Shown: positions 1 through 9,795, counted from the stretch's first letter. The stretch is 64,000 nucleotides of DNA from Jeotgalicoccus nanhaiensis (GCA_004570955.1 SPPL01000001.1:372001-436000); one strand, 5' to 3'. Made by a program: numbers and translations. The notes: generated from the letters alone by a model not told the origin.

Positions 1-1569
1 TTCCTTATCTGCATCGAGAATCGTAACGAGCGAAACTTCCGGAATATCCAGACCTTCACGGAGCAGGTTAATCCCAACCAGCACATCATAAGTACCGATA
101 CGGAGTTCACGGAGTATCTCAATACGCTCCAGCGTTTTAATTTCAGAATGCAGATATTGCACTTTAATACCTGCTTCTTTTAAATATGTCGTTAAATCTT
201 CTGACATTTTCTTCGTCAGCGTAGTAATCAGAACGCGTTCATTTTTCTCTATTCTCCCGTGAATTTCTTCCATCAAGTCATCGATCTGATGTTCGGATGG
301 TCTGACATCAATCGTCGGATCAAGCAGACCTGTCGGACGGATAATCTGTTCGACCATCTTTTTCGTATGTTCGATTTCATAGGGTCCCGGTGTGGCTGAG
401 ACATAAAGCAGCTGTTCTGCTTTCTCCTCGAACTCTGAAAACATCAGCGGTCTGTTGTCGAGCGCGCTCGGCAATCTGAAACCGTGGTCAACAAGCACCT
501 GTTTACGTGCTTTGTCTCCGTTATACATTCCCCTGATTTGCGGTACTGTAACATGGGATTCATCAATCATAATAAGAAAATCTTTAAAGTAGTCGATGAG
601 TGTATACGGTGTTGAACCGAGTTCCCGGAGCGTTAAATGAACTGAATAGTTCTCGATACCGGAACAAAAGCCCATTTCACGCATCATTTCGAGATCGTAA
701 TTAGTCCGCTGCTCTAAACGCTGCGCTTCAAGCAGTTTATCTTCGGCACGAAATTTTTTCAGCTGTTCTTCCAGCTCTTTTTCTATGCGTTCAATCGCGA
801 CTTTCATTTTTTCATCGCGCGTAACGAAGTGGGATGCCGGGAAAATAGCAAAGTGCTCGCGTTCTGCGTAGACTTCGCCCGTTAAATAGTCTATTTCACG
901 GATTCTGTCAATCTCATCACCAAAAAACTCAACGCGTATACACTGTTCATCGCGTGACGCCGGAAATACTTCTACTATATCTCCGCGCACTCTGAACGTT
1001 CCGCGTTTAAAGTCGATATCGTTGCGGGCATACTGAATGTCTACAAGTTTACGTAAAAACTGGTTGCGGTCGAGTTCCATTCCCGTCCGGATGCTGACAA
1101 CGAGATCGCGGTATTCTTCAGGATTACCGAGCCCGTAAATACAGCTGACTGAAGAAATAACAATAACGTCATCTCCTTCAAAGAGGGAACTTGTTGCGGA
1201 GTGGCGCAGTTTATCGATTTCGTCGTTGATCGATGCATCTTTTTCGATAAACGTATCCGTGCTCGGCACGTATGCTTCAGGCTGGAAATAGTCATAGTAA
1301 CTGACGAAATATTCCACCCTGTTATTCGGGAAAAATTCTTTAAATTCACTGTATAATTGTCCTGCCAGTGTTTTGTTATGTGCAATAATCAAAGTCGGCT
1401 TGCCGATTCTCTGAATGACCTGGCTCATCGTATATGTTTTACCGGTACCTGTCGCACCAAGCAGTGTCTGGTGTCTTTGTCCGGAATTGATTTGCTCTAC
1501 TAATTCTTCAATTGCTTGAGGCTGGTCACCAGCCGGCTCAAATTTAGAAACTAACTCAAAATCTGCCAT
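1..1569 (-). CDS. uvrB: UvrABC excinuclease subunit B (C-terminus outside the window)
   Basis: UvrB is the DNA-loading helicase-like subunit of nucleotide excision repair; it verifies damage handed over by UvrA and recruits UvrC. The translation starts [17 protein letters not shown], has Walker A GATGTGKT near residue 40, the beta-hairpin region [10 protein letters not shown], and helicase motifs through DEGLDIPEV-like sequence near the window edge. 523 codons are visible of the roughly 660 usual, so the UvrC-binding tail lies outside. The start is supported by a GTGGAGG ribosome-binding site. A LexA box (1626..1639) overlaps the likely -35 region, so SOS control is expected. csbA lies directly upstream, as in other Firmicutes. 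Confidence 0.97.
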   Translation of the reverse strand, partial: MADFELVSKFEPAGDQPQAIEELVEQINSGQRHQTLLGATGTGKTYTMSQVIQRIGKPTLIIAHNKTLAGQLYSEFKEFFPNNRVEYFVSYYDYFQPEAYVPSTDTFIEKDASINDEIDKLRHSATSSLFEGDDVIVISSVSCIYGLGNPEEYRDLVVSIRTGMELDRNQFLRKLVDIQYARNDIDFKRGTFRVRGDIVEVFPASRDEQCIRVEFFGDEIDRIREIDYLTGEVYAEREHFAIFPASHFVTRDEKMKVAIERIEKELEEQLKKFRAEDKLLEAQRLEQRTNYDLEMMREMGFCSGIENYSVHLTLRELGSTPYTLIDYFKDFLIMIDESHVTVPQIRGMYNGDKARKQVLVDHGFRLPSALDNRPLMFSEFEEKAEQLLYVSATPGPYEIEHTKKMVEQIIRPTGLLDPTIDVRPSEHQIDDLMEEIHGRIEKNERVLITTLTKKMSEDLTTYLKEAGIKVQYLHSEIKTLERIEILRELRIGTYDVLVGINLLREGLDIPEVSLVTILDADKE

Positions 1570-1625
1570 TGTTTCGCCTCCACTTATTAATCTATACTAT
1601 TTTAACAAAAATAGAGCAGAAATAA

Positions 1626-1639
1626 CAAACATTTGTTCG
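1626..1639 (-). promoter_or_regulatory. LexA (SOS) box of uvrB
   Basis: On the minus strand the site reads CGAACAAATGTTTG, matching the Gram-positive LexA consensus CGAACN4GTTYG. It lies about 57 bases before the uvrB start and its right end overlaps a candidate -35 (TTGTTA), followed after 18 bases by TAAAAT. uvrB is a classic LexA target. Confidence 0.88.
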
Positions 1640-1646
1640 GTCATTT

Positions 1647-1895
1647 CTACTCTTCATCTTCTCTATTAAAATTATCCAGCTCAAAAATCTCTACTATTAT
1701 ATACCCTACAAAAATCGATGCAGAATCTATGTAAATTACCCACTCGCTGGGGTAAAAACCTCTGTAAATCGATGTACCAAATAAAATAAAAGTCAGCATC
1801 ACTGCAACATATTTATTACGCGTAAGACGCGTAAACACTACAACAGTCGTTGCCGGGACGACCATTGCCATCATGTACCAGTACAAATCCATCAT
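1647..1895 (-). CDS. csbA: CsbA-family small membrane protein
   Basis: An 82-residue integral membrane protein with about three hydrophobic segments (residues 5-20, 28-45, 52-70) and an acidic tail EDEE. Length, hydrophobic pattern and position immediately upstream of uvrB match CsbA, a sigma-B-linked protein of unknown role in Bacillus and staphylococci. It starts one base after the stop of the HD-domain gene, so it is probably co-transcribed with it. No sigma-B promoter was recognised directly in front. uvrB has its own promoter in the 77-base gap downstream. Confidence 0.8.
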   Translation of the reverse strand: MMDLYWYMMAMVVPATTVVVFTRLTRNKYVAVMLTFILFGTSIYRGFYPSEWVIYIDSASIFVGYIIVEIFELDNFNREDEE

Positions 1896-1896
1896 A

Positions 1897-2532
1897 CTAC
1901 TCCCGGTTCAGAATGGCATTCGTTATTTCAAACAGCTCATCTTTCGGAATAAAACGTTCCGACAGCATTTCTGTTAAAATATTTTCCAGAAAATCCTGGA
2001 CGCATAGTAAATGATCAAAACGTTTAATCGTCGCTAGCGACTCTTCATAGATTTCGAAAAATAGAGGTTCGGGATTGCGCTTTTGAATTTCACCAAAAGA
2101 TTCGTAAAGCAGATCAATTTTATCTGCAACAGAAAGAATCTGGCCTTCCAGCGTACTGTCCTTGCCCTCTTTCAGCCGGTCTTTGTATATCTGCTGATAT
2201 TCCGGCGGAAATTCGGTTTCTATAAACTTCTCAGTCATCGTTTCTTCAACTTCCAGAAAGAGTGTGTTCAGCTCAAGTGATGCATACTTGACAGGCGTTT
2301 TAATATCTCCTGTAAAAATTTCCGGATAATCGTGATTCAGTGCCTTCTCATATAAAGAACGCCAATCAACCTCATTGCCCTTATGCTCTTCAACCGTTCC
2401 GAGATATTGGGCAATCTTTGTCACTTTAAATGAATGCGCAGCAACGTTGTGCTCCTGGTATTTAAACTTGCCGGGACATCTGACAAGCTTCTCCAAATCG
2501 TTTAAACTTTTAAAATATTGATGTATTCCCAT
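1897..2532 (-). CDS. HD-domain phosphohydrolase, YfbR-like
   Basis: A 211-residue HD-superfamily protein. Metal ligands of the YfbR/YedE subgroup are visible: HS at residues 33-34 (AAHSFKV), HD at 67-68 (NHDYPE) and a downstream Asp in SVADKIDLL near 136. Family members are 5'-deoxynucleotidases or related phosphohydrolases; the substrate here cannot be told from sequence. The start abuts the stop of the thioredoxin-like gene with no gap, and its ribosome-binding site (GGAGCG) lies inside that gene, suggesting translational coupling in a tlpA-like/HD/csbA operon. Confidence 0.85.
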   Translation of the reverse strand: MGIHQYFKSLNDLEKLVRCPGKFKYQEHNVAAHSFKVTKIAQYLGTVEEHKGNEVDWRSLYEKALNHDYPEIFTGDIKTPVKYASLELNTLFLEVEETMTEKFIETEFPPEYQQIYKDRLKEGKDSTLEGQILSVADKIDLLYESFGEIQKRNPEPLFFEIYEESLATIKRFDHLLCVQDFLENILTEMLSERFIPKDELFEITNAILNRE

Positions 2533-3120
2533 TTATTGACGCTCCTTTACATAGTTAATGTAATTCGTAATCAATTCCGGTCCTATTTCTCCAATATACG
2601 CACGTACTACTTCACCGTTCGAATCGATAAAGAATGTAGTCGGCATTAGGCTGATTTTAAATTCTTTTGTCATATCCGCCTCATCAGCCAGTTCGAAGAC
2701 AGGGTACTGAACATCGTAAGTTTTCAAAAATTCATCGCGGTTTTTAACACTGTCATCGATATTGATACCGACGACTTGAACATCGCTGTCTGCCGTATCT
2801 TGTGCATACTCATTTAGCTCAGGCGTTTCCCTTTTACACGGTTCGCACCAGGAAGCGAAAAAGTTTACAACAGTCACTTCATTATCCTGAATAATATCTC
2901 TGAGCGGCTCCTCAGTATTGATTACAGCCTCTGACTCCGTGCCGAGCAAATTCAAACCGACCGCATGATGATTGTCGCGCCCTTCAGAATCCTGCAGCGT
3001 CTGCAGGCTTCTTTCTCTCATCTGATCGTCGGATACATTAATCACAGCACCAATACTAATACCGATGAGCAGAAAGAACGCGATAAAAACAACCGCAATA
3101 ATAATTTTTTTCCCCGTCAT
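2533..3120 (-). CDS. TlpA/ResA-type membrane-anchored thioredoxin-like protein
   Basis: A thiol-disulfide oxidoreductase held outside the membrane by an N-terminal anchor (IIIAVVFIAFFLLIGISIG) and carrying a thioredoxin fold with active site WCEPC and the cis-Pro region MPTTFFID. Members reduce apocytochrome c or other extracytoplasmic disulfides; a cytochrome c gene lies 2.6 kb away, which fits but does not prove such a role. The reading frame is open up to an ATG at 3141, but that codon has no ribosome-binding site. The ATG at 3120 follows a GAGGG motif about 12 bases upstream and is preferred, giving 195 residues. Confidence 0.87.
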   Translation of the reverse strand: MTGKKIIIAVVFIAFFLLIGISIGAVINVSDDQMRERSLQTLQDSEGRDNHHAVGLNLLGTESEAVINTEEPLRDIIQDNEVTVVNFFASWCEPCKRETPELNEYAQDTADSDVQVVGINIDDSVKNRDEFLKTYDVQYPVFELADEADMTKEFKISLMPTTFFIDSNGEVVRAYIGEIGPELITNYINYVKERQ

Positions 3121-3228
3121 CCAATCCACTTTCCCTCTCATATCATTTTAATCATTTTAACATACCGTACTGATAAAGTACCGTCTGGAGAGGTTAAGAA
3201 AATGTGAAGAATGAAGATATACTGTACC

Positions 3229-3399
3229 CTATATTTTGTGATTATCAGCCTGCCTGTCCTTCTGCCACTGCTTCCTCATTGCAGTTACTTTATCATCCAG
3301 CTTTTTAATCTGCTTGAATGTGAGCAAGTTAAGAATCCAGAGAATAATCAGAGAAGTCAGTGCAACAGATGTATTGTTGTCCTGTGAAATAATTTTCAT
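3229..3399 (-). CDS. Small single-pass membrane protein, 56 residues, unknown
   Basis: The frame opens with ATG at 3399, preceded by AAGGGAG 12 bases upstream, and ends with TAG at 3229. The protein has one hydrophobic segment (about residues 12-27, ALTSLIILWILNLLTF) followed by a Lys/Asp-rich helical tail (KQIKKLDDKV...). This layout is typical of small staphylococcal membrane peptides. No family is recognised. It lies between the CHAP gene terminator and the thioredoxin-like gene, facing the same way as both. Confidence 0.6.
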   Translation of the reverse strand: MKIISQDNNTSVALTSLIILWILNLLTFKQIKKLDDKVTAMRKQWQKDRQADNHKI

Positions 3400-3559
3400 T
3401 GAAGATAGATGCTCCCTTCTTAATAGTTCAATCTTGCTATTTCTTATAATTATTGAGTTTGTCGGACACTGTCGGTTTCACGGTGCCCGATATTTTGATT
3501 TTCCTTCTATATAGTATTAGATAACCTATTTTTAAAACTTTATTCAGAAGTATAAAAAT

Positions 3560-3600
3560 AGCGGGAAACAGATCTATGTAAAATAGATCTGTTTCCCGCT
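3560..3600 (-). terminator. Intrinsic terminator after the LysM-CHAP gene
   Basis: A perfect 17-base-pair stem (AGCGGGAAACAGATCTA with its complement) closes a 7-base loop; on the minus strand it is followed by TATTTTTATA. It starts 18 bases after the CHAP gene stop. Confidence 0.93.
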
Positions 3601-3617
3601 GACTTTATTAATGTATA

Positions 3618-5372
3618 TTAGTTAATGAAGTTATGGCTTGAAACTTGAGAAGCACTGATAGTTCTCGTGTTTAAATCACCAAGTCCTCCGCCGAACTGCA
3701 TTTCTGATACTAGAATTGATCCATCACCATTAACACGTTCAACAACTGCAACATGTCCTTGGCCGTATGAACCATTAGTATGAGCTGGAGCCTGCATAAT
3801 AGCGCCTACTGAAGGCGAGTTGCTTACAGAGTAACCTGCTGCTTGAGCATTAGACGCCCAATTCGTAGCATCTCCCCAACCGTTTCCAACTGATAGGCCC
3901 ATAGAAGAACGTTTTTCAAATACGTACCATGCACATGAACCCCACTGGTAATAGTTCTTGCCATTGCTTGCACTTGAAACTGGAGTTGCTGCTGCAGGTT
4001 GTTCCTGAGCTTCTGCTTCTTCTGCTGCCTGTTCTGCAGCACGTTCAGCCGCTTCTTCTTCAGCTGCTTGTACTTCCGCGATTCTTTGAGCTTCAGCCTC
4101 TTCTGCTTCTTTTGCCGCCTGAGCTTCTGCTGCTACTTGAGCTTCAGCCTCTTCTGCTTCTTTTGCCGCTTGAGCTTCTGCTGCTGCTTGAGCTTCAGCC
4201 TCTTCAGCTTCTTTTACCGCCTGAGCTTCTGCTGCTGCTTGTGCTTCAGCCTCTTCAGCTTCTTCTGCCGCTTGAGCTTCTGCTGCTGCTTGTGCTTCAG
4301 CCTCTTCAGCTTCTTCTGCCGCTTGAGCTTCTGCTGCTGCTTGTGCTTCAGCCTCTTCTGCCGCCTGAGCTTCTGCTGCTTGAGCTTCAGCCTTTTCAGC
4401 TTCTTTTGTTGCCTGAGCTTCTGCTGCTGCTTGAGCTTCAGCTTCTTCGGCTTCTTTTGCCGCCTGAGCTTCTGCTGCTGCTTGTGCTTCAGCTTCTTCA
4501 GCTTCTTTTGCTGCCTGAGCTTCTGCTGCTGCTTGTGCTTCAGCCTCTTCAGCTTCTTCTGCCGCTTGAGCTTCTGCTGCTGCTTGTGCTTCAGCCTCTT
4601 CGGCTGCTAATTCTTCTTCAGTTGGTTCTTCTACCTCAACTGCTGGTGCAGCTTCTTGAACTTCTTCTACAGCTGGTTCTTCTTCTACCTCAACTGCTGG
4701 TGCAGCTTCTTGAACTTCTTCAACCGCTGGCTCTTCTTCTACCTCAACTGCTGGTTCAGCTTCCTGAACTTCTTCTACAGCTGGTTCTTCTTCTACCTCA
4801 ACTGCTGGTGCAGCTTCTTGAACTTCTTCAACCGCTGGCTCTTCTTCTACTTCAACTGCTGGTTCAGCTTCCTGAACTTCTTCTACAGCTGGTTCTTCTT
4901 CTACCTCAACTGCTGGTTCAGCTTCCTGAACTTCTTCTACAGCAGGTGCTTCTTCAACTTCTGCTGCTGGTTCAGCAGCTGCTGATCCGTCAATTGAAAG
5001 TTCCTGACCAACAAAAATAAGATCTGAAGATAAGTTGTTCCATTTCATGATTTCATTGTAATCTAATGAGAATTCCGCTCCAATTTGCCCAAGCGTATCT
5101 CCTGGTTTAACTATGTATGTTGATTCATTACTAGCAGGAGCAGGTGCTTTTTCAGCTTCCTCTGGATTAACTGTCAGTACATCTCCCGGGAAAATAATAT
5201 CACTTGAAAGTTCGTTATCAGCTTTTAAGTCTGCAACTGATGTACCAACTTCATTAGCTATTCCCCATAAAGTATCTCCACTGGATATAGTGTACTCGTC
5301 TGCTGAAACCGCTGTTGCCGCTACACCTGTGATTGCTGTCAAAGTTGCTACAGATACTACTGTTTTTTTCAT
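3618..5372 (-). CDS. Secreted LysM-CHAP cell-wall hydrolase with long repeat linker
   Basis: A 584-residue secreted peptidoglycan hydrolase. It has a signal peptide (residues 1-24, MKKTVVSVATL... ending AVSADEY), two LysM domains (about 26-70 and 85-128; GDTLWGIA and GDTLGQIG), a long linker of two repeat types, and a C-terminal CHAP domain (about 475-584) with the catalytic Cys in WGSCAWYVF and His in GQGHVAVVE. Family members are amidases or endopeptidases in cell separation (SsaA/Sle1 type). Linker part 1 is Glu/Pro/Val-rich with an 18-residue period; part 2 is Ala/Glu/Gln-rich with a 17-residue period and probably helical. Start supported by AGGAGG. A WalR-type box lies 130 bases upstream. 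Confidence 0.93.
   Translation of the reverse strand: MKKTVVSVATLTAITGVAATAVSADEYTISSGDTLWGIANEVGTSVADLKADNELSSDIIFPGDVLTVNPEEAEKAPAPASNESTYIVKPGDTLGQIGAEFSLDYNEIMKWNNLSSDLIFVGQELSIDGSAAAEPAAEVEEAPAVEEVQEAEPAVEVEEEPAVEEVQEAEPAVEVEEEPAVEEVQEAAPAVEVEEEPAVEEVQEAEPAVEVEEEPAVEEVQEAAPAVEVEEEPAVEEVQEAAPAVEVEEPTEEELAAEEAEAQAAAEAQAAEEAEEAEAQAAAEAQAAKEAEEAEAQAAAEAQAAKEAEEAEAQAAAEAQATKEAEKAEAQAAEAQAAEEAEAQAAAEAQAAEEAEEAEAQAAAEAQAAEEAEEAEAQAAAEAQAVKEAEEAEAQAAAEAQAAKEAEEAEAQVAAEAQAAKEAEEAEAQRIAEVQAAEEEAAERAAEQAAEEAEAQEQPAAATPVSSASNGKNYYQWGSCAWYVFEKRSSMGLSVGNGWGDATNWASNAQAAGYSVSNSPSVGAIMQAPAHTNGSYGQGHVAVVERVNGDGSILVSEMQFGGGLGDLNTRTISASQVSSHNFIN
4008..4619. repeat. In-gene tandem repeats, 51-bp unit (Ala/Glu/Gln-rich linker)
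   Basis: About a dozen imperfect 51-base units encode a 17-residue motif close to AEAQAAAEAQAAKEAEE in the CHAP protein linker. Some units are shortened, as expected of an array that expands and contracts. Confidence 0.9.
4620..4970. repeat. In-gene tandem repeats, 54-bp unit (Glu/Pro/Val-rich linker)
   Basis: About six 54-base units encode an 18-residue motif close to EPAVEVEEEPAVEEVQEA, located between the second LysM domain and the Ala-rich repeats. Two unit variants (ending EAE or EAA) alternate. Confidence 0.9.
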
Positions 5373-5469
5373 AAAGTGAATTTCCTCCTACTAGATAATT
5401 AGTTTAAGTTTTATATAAGTTTTTTGTCTGATGTTTCCGCTCACATCTATCTATTACGACACGATTTAA

Positions 5470-5475
5470 ACTATA
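5470..5475 (-). promoter_or_regulatory. Candidate -10 element of the LysM-CHAP gene
   Basis: TATAGT on the minus strand lies about 95 bases before the start codon. No good -35 hexamer sits 17 bases further upstream, which is usual where an activator helps; the WalR-type box lies about 26 bases upstream. Confidence 0.4.
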
Positions 5476-5501
5476 GCATAAGAAAAATCGAAATTGTGCT
5501 T

Positions 5502-5518
5502 TGTAATATACTTGTAAT
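5502..5518 (+). promoter_or_regulatory. WalR (YycF)-type direct repeat upstream of the CHAP hydrolase
   Basis: TGTAAT-ATACT-TGTAAT fits the WalR consensus TGTWAH-N5-TGTWAH exactly. WalR is the essential regulator of cell-wall hydrolase genes in staphylococci and bacilli. The site lies about 130 bases upstream of the CHAP gene. Apart from this box and the cytochrome terminator, the 348-base gap 5373-5720 shows nothing else recognisable. Confidence 0.75.
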
Positions 5519-5681
5519 ATAAAAGAAATTTCTTAGAAATCTGAAGGTCTGAATTTTACAATACCAATATTTTTTCTATCTGCTTTTAAACGATGAACCT
5601 TGAAATCATCAATAGTAACTTAATTTACCCGATTATTAATGTACTGTAATATATACTTTCACATTCTTCGAAAATAAAAAA

Positions 5682-5708
5682 ACACGGACATATCTATCAT
5701 GTCCGTGT
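5682..5708 (-). terminator. Intrinsic terminator after cccB
   Basis: Perfect 10-base-pair stem (ACACGGACAT with its complement), 7-base loop, then a T-rich run on the minus strand (TTTTTTTATTTT). Confidence 0.93.
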
Positions 5709-5720
5709 GCCAATCTTAAA

Positions 5721-6041
5721 TTATTGCTGTTCCGACAGCCATGCCGCCAGTGCATCCAGTTCTTTTGGATCTTCGACGAGGCCGCCCGGCATGACATCTG
5801 TACCTTCAACAATCACAGTACGGATTTCATCTTCACTCAGTCTCGCACCGACTTCCTGAAGGTTCGGCCCGGATGCTCCTTCCAGATCCGCTCCGTGACA
5901 GCTGAAGCACGATGCGCTGCGGTAAATTGCTTTGCCGTCATCCACAGCTGCCTGTTCATCGCCTGTTTCTTCTTCACTTCCGCCGCATGCGCCGAGTAAA
6001 AGAACAATACTAAAGCCTGCAGTCAGCAGTATTCTTTTCAT
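5721..6041 (-). CDS. cccB: Cytochrome c-551, lipoprotein
   Basis: A 106-residue small cytochrome c anchored outside the membrane as a lipoprotein: lipobox LLGAC (Cys 19), acidic linker, heme-binding CFSCH, and a likely distal Met in DVMPGG. It carries electrons in the respiratory chain, probably to a cytochrome oxidase. The position right after prfB matches Bacillus cccB. Staphylococcus species generally lack this gene as far as I recall, so it is a clue for a related genus. The gap from the prfB stop is 22 bases, compatible with co-transcription. Confidence 0.93.
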   Translation of the reverse strand: MKRILLTAGFSIVLLLGACGGSEEETGDEQAAVDDGKAIYRSASCFSCHGADLEGASGPNLQEVGARLSEDEIRTVIVEGTDVMPGGLVEDPKELDALAAWLSEQQ

Positions 6042-6063
6042 TTATTACAGACCTCCAATTATT

Positions 6064-7165
6064 TTACATACTCCAGCGCAGATAAGCGTGAATAAATGGC
6101 GAAAGGTCGCCGTCCATTACTTTATCGGTATTGCCGACTTCGTAATTTGTTCTGTGATCTTTAACCATGGAGTACGGGTGAAAGACATAACTTCTGATTT
6201 GGCTTCCCCAGCCGATTTCTTTCTGTTCACCTTTAATATTATCAATTTCCGCACGCTGCTCTTCCAGCTTCCGCTGATACAGTTTTGCTTTCAGCATCTG
6301 CATTGCCTGCTCGCGGTTTTTAATTTGCGAACGTTCATTTTGACAGGTTACCACCACACCGGTCGGCAGGTGCGTAATACGTACAGCCGAGTCTGTCGTA
6401 TTAACGTGCTGTCCGCCGGCACCGCTTGAGCGGTAGGTATCAATTTTAATTTCATCAGTATTAATTTCTATATTAATATCCGTATTTTTAAACTGCGGTG
6501 TGACTTCGCACGACACAAACGACGTATGGCGGCGTCCCGATGAATCGAACGGCGATATTCTTACCAGACGGTGCACACCTTTTTCGGCTTTCAGCAATCC
6601 GTATGCATTAGGTCCTTTAATCGATAAAGACACGCTCTTCACACCCGCTTCGTCTCCGCCCTGGTAATCCAAAGTTTCGACTTTAAAGCCTTCGGATTCA
6701 CTGTAGCGCTGATACATTCTTAAAAGCATTTCAGCCCAGTCTTGAGATTCGGTGCCGCCGGCACCCGGATGCAGCTCGAGCAGCGCATCCAGAGAATCGT
6801 GTTCACCGCTTAAAAGCAGGTTTAATTCATATTCTTCAATGGCTGCTGATGTCTCTTTAACTGATTCTTCAAGCAGTTCCACCAGTTCTTCATCGTATTC
6901 TTCGCGCAGCAGTTCATGGGATGTTTCAATATCGTCCAGGGAGCTGCTGAGAGAATTAAAGCCGTCGACAATTTTTTTCAGATAGTTATTGTCTGCGATA
7001 ACTTCTGCTGCCTTATCGCTGTCGTTCCAAAAATCCGGATCCAGCATAAGCTCTTCATTTTCCTGTATTTGAGTCTCTTTTTCTTCTAAGTCAAAGAGAC
7101 CCCCTAAAGTCATTTAATTTCTCTCTTTTTTCCTGTAAAAAGTTTTTTACTTCACTTAATTCCAT
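6064..7165 (-). CDS. prfB: Peptide chain release factor 2, with programmed +1 frameshift
   Basis: RF2 ends translation at UGA and UAA. The true start is ATG at 7165 (GGGG upstream); after 24 codons the zero frame reaches CTT TGA at 7096..7091, and a +1 shift joins it to the long frame (7092 to 6064), giving about 366 residues, the usual RF2 length. An internal Shine-Dalgarno-like AGGGGG lies three bases before CTT. Motifs seen: the stop-recognition tripeptide SPF (RISPFDSSG) and GGQ (SGAGGQHVN). A frame read without the shift would start falsely at 7113. It lies 15 bases after the secA stop. Confidence 0.97.
7091..7105 (-). promoter_or_regulatory. RF2 programmed frameshift site
   Basis: Minus strand AGG GGG TCT CTT TGA followed by C: a Shine-Dalgarno-like run, slippery CTT and in-frame UGA. 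RF2 shortage causes pausing at UGA and the +1 shift, giving autoregulation. It is the known bacterial prfB arrangement. Confidence 0.97.
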
Positions 7166-7180
7166 ATTGTATCCCCTAAC

Positions 7181-9706
7181 TTATTGTCCGTGACAGTTTT
7201 TGTATTTTTTGCCCGAGCCGCATGGACACGGGTCATTTCTGCCGACTTTAACCTGGCGTTTGACCGGCTGCTTTTTCGCTTTCGGTTTTCCGTCGCCTGT
7301 ATGCATTTGTTTTTTGTCAACGACCTGCTCGCGCTTCATTTCCTCATCCGTACGGACAGTTGTTTTCAGCACATATTTCGCAGTGTCATCTTCAATATTA
7401 ACAAGCATGTTTTCAAACATCTGAATACCTTCGTTCTGATATTCCCGGAGCGGGTTTATCTGACCGTATGAACGGAGGTGAATTCCTGTTCTCAGCTGAT
7501 CCATGCTGTCGATGTGTTCTACCCATTTCTGGTCCATCGTGCGGAGCATCATCATGCGTTCAAATAACCGCATTTTCTCTGTACCGAGCGTTTCTTCTTT
7601 CTCGTCAAGATGAGTTTTCACTCTGTCCATAACAAGGCTGAAGATTTCATCCGGACCTTTGCCGCGGATATCATCAATGCTGATTGCATCTTCAGGAAGA
7701 TACATCTCCGTGAGCGTTTTAACGTATTGTTCATAATCGATATCTTCTTCATTGTCGAGGTCGTAAAACTCTGCAGTACGCTGCACAGACCGTTCAATCA
7801 TATCGTTTAACAGTCCGGAAACATCATCATGGTCGATAATTTCATCGCGTTCGCCGTAAATAATTTCACGCTGTTTACGGAGTACCTCATCGTATTCAAG
7901 CAGTCGCTTACGCGCATCGAAGTTATTGCCTTCCACCCGTTTTTGTGAAGATTCCACACCGCGGGAAATCATTTTGCTCGTCAGTTCCTCTTCGCTCATG
8001 CCCATGCGCTCCATCATGCTTTGAATTCTCTCGGAACCGAAGCGGCGCATTAAATCATCTTCAAGCGACAGGTAGAATGTACTTTCCCCAACATCACCCT
8101 GACGTCCGGAACGCCCGCGGAGCTGGTCATCGATGCGTCGTGATTCGTGACGCTCCGTCCCGATTACCGCCAGGCCTCCAAGTTCTTTTACGCCGTCGCC
8201 AAGTTTAATATCCGTCCCGCGCCCAGCCATGTTTGTCGCAATCGTTACTGCGCCTTTTTTACCGGCTTCTTTAATAATTTCCGCTTCACGTCCGTGGTTT
8301 TTCGCATTCAGAACGTTATGACGAATACCGTGTTTTTTCAGCAGATTTGAAATCAGTTCACTCGTTTCAACAGCAACAGTACCGATTAGAATCGGCTGTC
8401 CTTTGCGGTGACGTTCGATAACATCATCCACGACCGCACGCAGTTTAATTTCTTCAGCCGCGTAAATTTTATCCGTGTTGTCGATTCTAGCCACCGGCTG
8501 GTTCGTCGGGATTTGTGTCACGCGCATATTATAAATGTTCATGAACTCTTCTTCTTCGGTCTTCGCCGTCCCTGTCATACCTGACAGTTTGTGGAACAGC
8601 CGGAAGAAGTTCTGGAAGGTAATCGATGCCATCGTGCGCGATTCATTTTGAATATCCACACCCTCTTTTGCTTCGATTGCCTGGTGCAGACCATCAGAGA
8701 AACGGCGGCCTTTCATCGTGCGTCCCGTAAACTGATCGACGATCAGAATACCTTCATCTTCAACGACATAGTCTACATCGCGTTCCATTGAATAGTTCGC
8801 TTTTAGCGCCTGATTGATATGATGCAGCAGACTGACATGCTGAACATCATACAGATTATCGATCTTAAACCATTTCTCCGCCTTTTCCATGCCGGATTCG
8901 TTCAGCTGTATATTTCTCGTTTTAATATCGTAAGTGTAGTCTTCTTCCTCTTTCAGCATTCTCGTAAACTGATGAGCTTGTAAATAATACGTTTCCCGTT
9001 CTTTTGCTTTACCTGAAATAATTAAAGGCGTCCGCGCTTCATCAATTAAGATTGAGTCAACCTCATCAATGACGGTAAAATTTAAACCGCGGAGTACACG
9101 GTCCTGCTTATAAGTCACCATGTTATCCCGTAAATAATCGAAGCCGAGCTCGTTATTTGTTGTATACGTAATATCTGCCGCAAATGCTTCGCGCTTTTCA
9201 GTGCTGTTTTTAGCATTCAGGTTTAAGCCGACTGTCAGTCCAAGGTAGTTATACAGCACTTCAAGTTCAGCCATTTGTATTTCAGATAAATACTCGTTGA
9301 CCGTAATAACATGCACGCCGCGTCCTGTCAGCGCATTTAAATACACCGGCATCGTCGCTGTTAAGGTTTTACCTTCCCCGGTTTTCATCTCTGCAATATC
9401 GCCTTTATGAAGCGCGATACCGCCCATCACCTGAACTTCGAACGGTTCCATGCCGAGCGTACGCTTGGCCGCTTCTCTTACTATCGCAAATGCTTCCGGC
9501 AGTATGTCGTCCAGTATTTTTTCTTCCTGTTTTCTATCACCCTCAGCAGACTTCAGCTTTTCCTGAAATTCCGCTGTTTTATTTTTAATATCATCATCGC
9601 TTAATTTTTCTGTTTCCGGTGCCAGTTCAAGCACCTTTTGTGCCTGTTTACGCAACGTTTTTAACTCTCTTTTGTTGCCGTCGAACAATTTATCCAAAAC
9701 ACCCAT
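7181..9706 (-). CDS. secA: Protein translocase ATPase SecA
   Basis: SecA drives secretory proteins through SecYEG using ATP. Start chosen at 9706 ([11 protein letters not shown]) because GAGGGAG lies 10 bases upstream; the frame runs on to 9724 without its own site. 841 residues, normal for the family. Visible: Walker A region [17 protein letters not shown], helicase motif [12 protein letters not shown], arginine finger region [11 protein letters not shown], and a C-terminal zinc finger [15 protein letters not shown]. It is followed by prfB with 15 bases between and is preceded by hpf with its own terminator. Confidence 0.98.
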   Translation of the reverse strand: MGVLDKLFDGNKRELKTLRKQAQKVLELAPETEKLSDDDIKNKTAEFQEKLKSAEGDRKQEEKILDDILPEAFAIVREAAKRTLGMEPFEVQVMGGIALHKGDIAEMKTGEGKTLTATMPVYLNALTGRGVHVITVNEYLSEIQMAELEVLYNYLGLTVGLNLNAKNSTEKREAFAADITYTTNNELGFDYLRDNMVTYKQDRVLRGLNFTVIDEVDSILIDEARTPLIISGKAKERETYYLQAHQFTRMLKEEEDYTYDIKTRNIQLNESGMEKAEKWFKIDNLYDVQHVSLLHHINQALKANYSMERDVDYVVEDEGILIVDQFTGRTMKGRRFSDGLHQAIEAKEGVDIQNESRTMASITFQNFFRLFHKLSGMTGTAKTEEEEFMNIYNMRVTQIPTNQPVARIDNTDKIYAAEEIKLRAVVDDVIERHRKGQPILIGTVAVETSELISNLLKKHGIRHNVLNAKNHGREAEIIKEAGKKGAVTIATNMAGRGTDIKLGDGVKELGGLAVIGTERHESRRIDDQLRGRSGRQGDVGESTFYLSLEDDLMRRFGSERIQSMMERMGMSEEELTSKMISRGVESSQKRVEGNNFDARKRLLEYDEVLRKQREIIYGERDEIIDHDDVSGLLNDMIERSVQRTAEFYDLDNEEDIDYEQYVKTLTEMYLPEDAISIDDIRGKGPDEIFSLVMDRVKTHLDEKEETLGTEKMRLFERMMMLRTMDQKWVEHIDSMDQLRTGIHLRSYGQINPLREYQNEGIQMFENMLVNIEDDTAKYVLKTTVRTDEEMKREQVVDKKQMHTGDGKPKAKKQPVKRQVKVGRNDPCPCGSGKKYKNCHGQ

Positions 9707-9795
9707 GGATTTTCTCTCCCTCATGAAAAATTACCTGTTTATACATCATTACATTTTACCACCATTATAGAGGAAAATAAAATATGTAACATCAA

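Noticed and set aside
1041-1385. 114-codon minus-strand frame inside uvrB
   Set aside because: It is a shifted frame within the continuous uvrB coding sequence.
3929-5020. Long plus-strand frames (363, 203 and 109 codons) across the CHAP linker
   Set aside because: They are reverse-complement shadows of the 51- and 54-bp in-gene repeats; they encode Leu- or Phe/Cys-only repeats and have no start signals.
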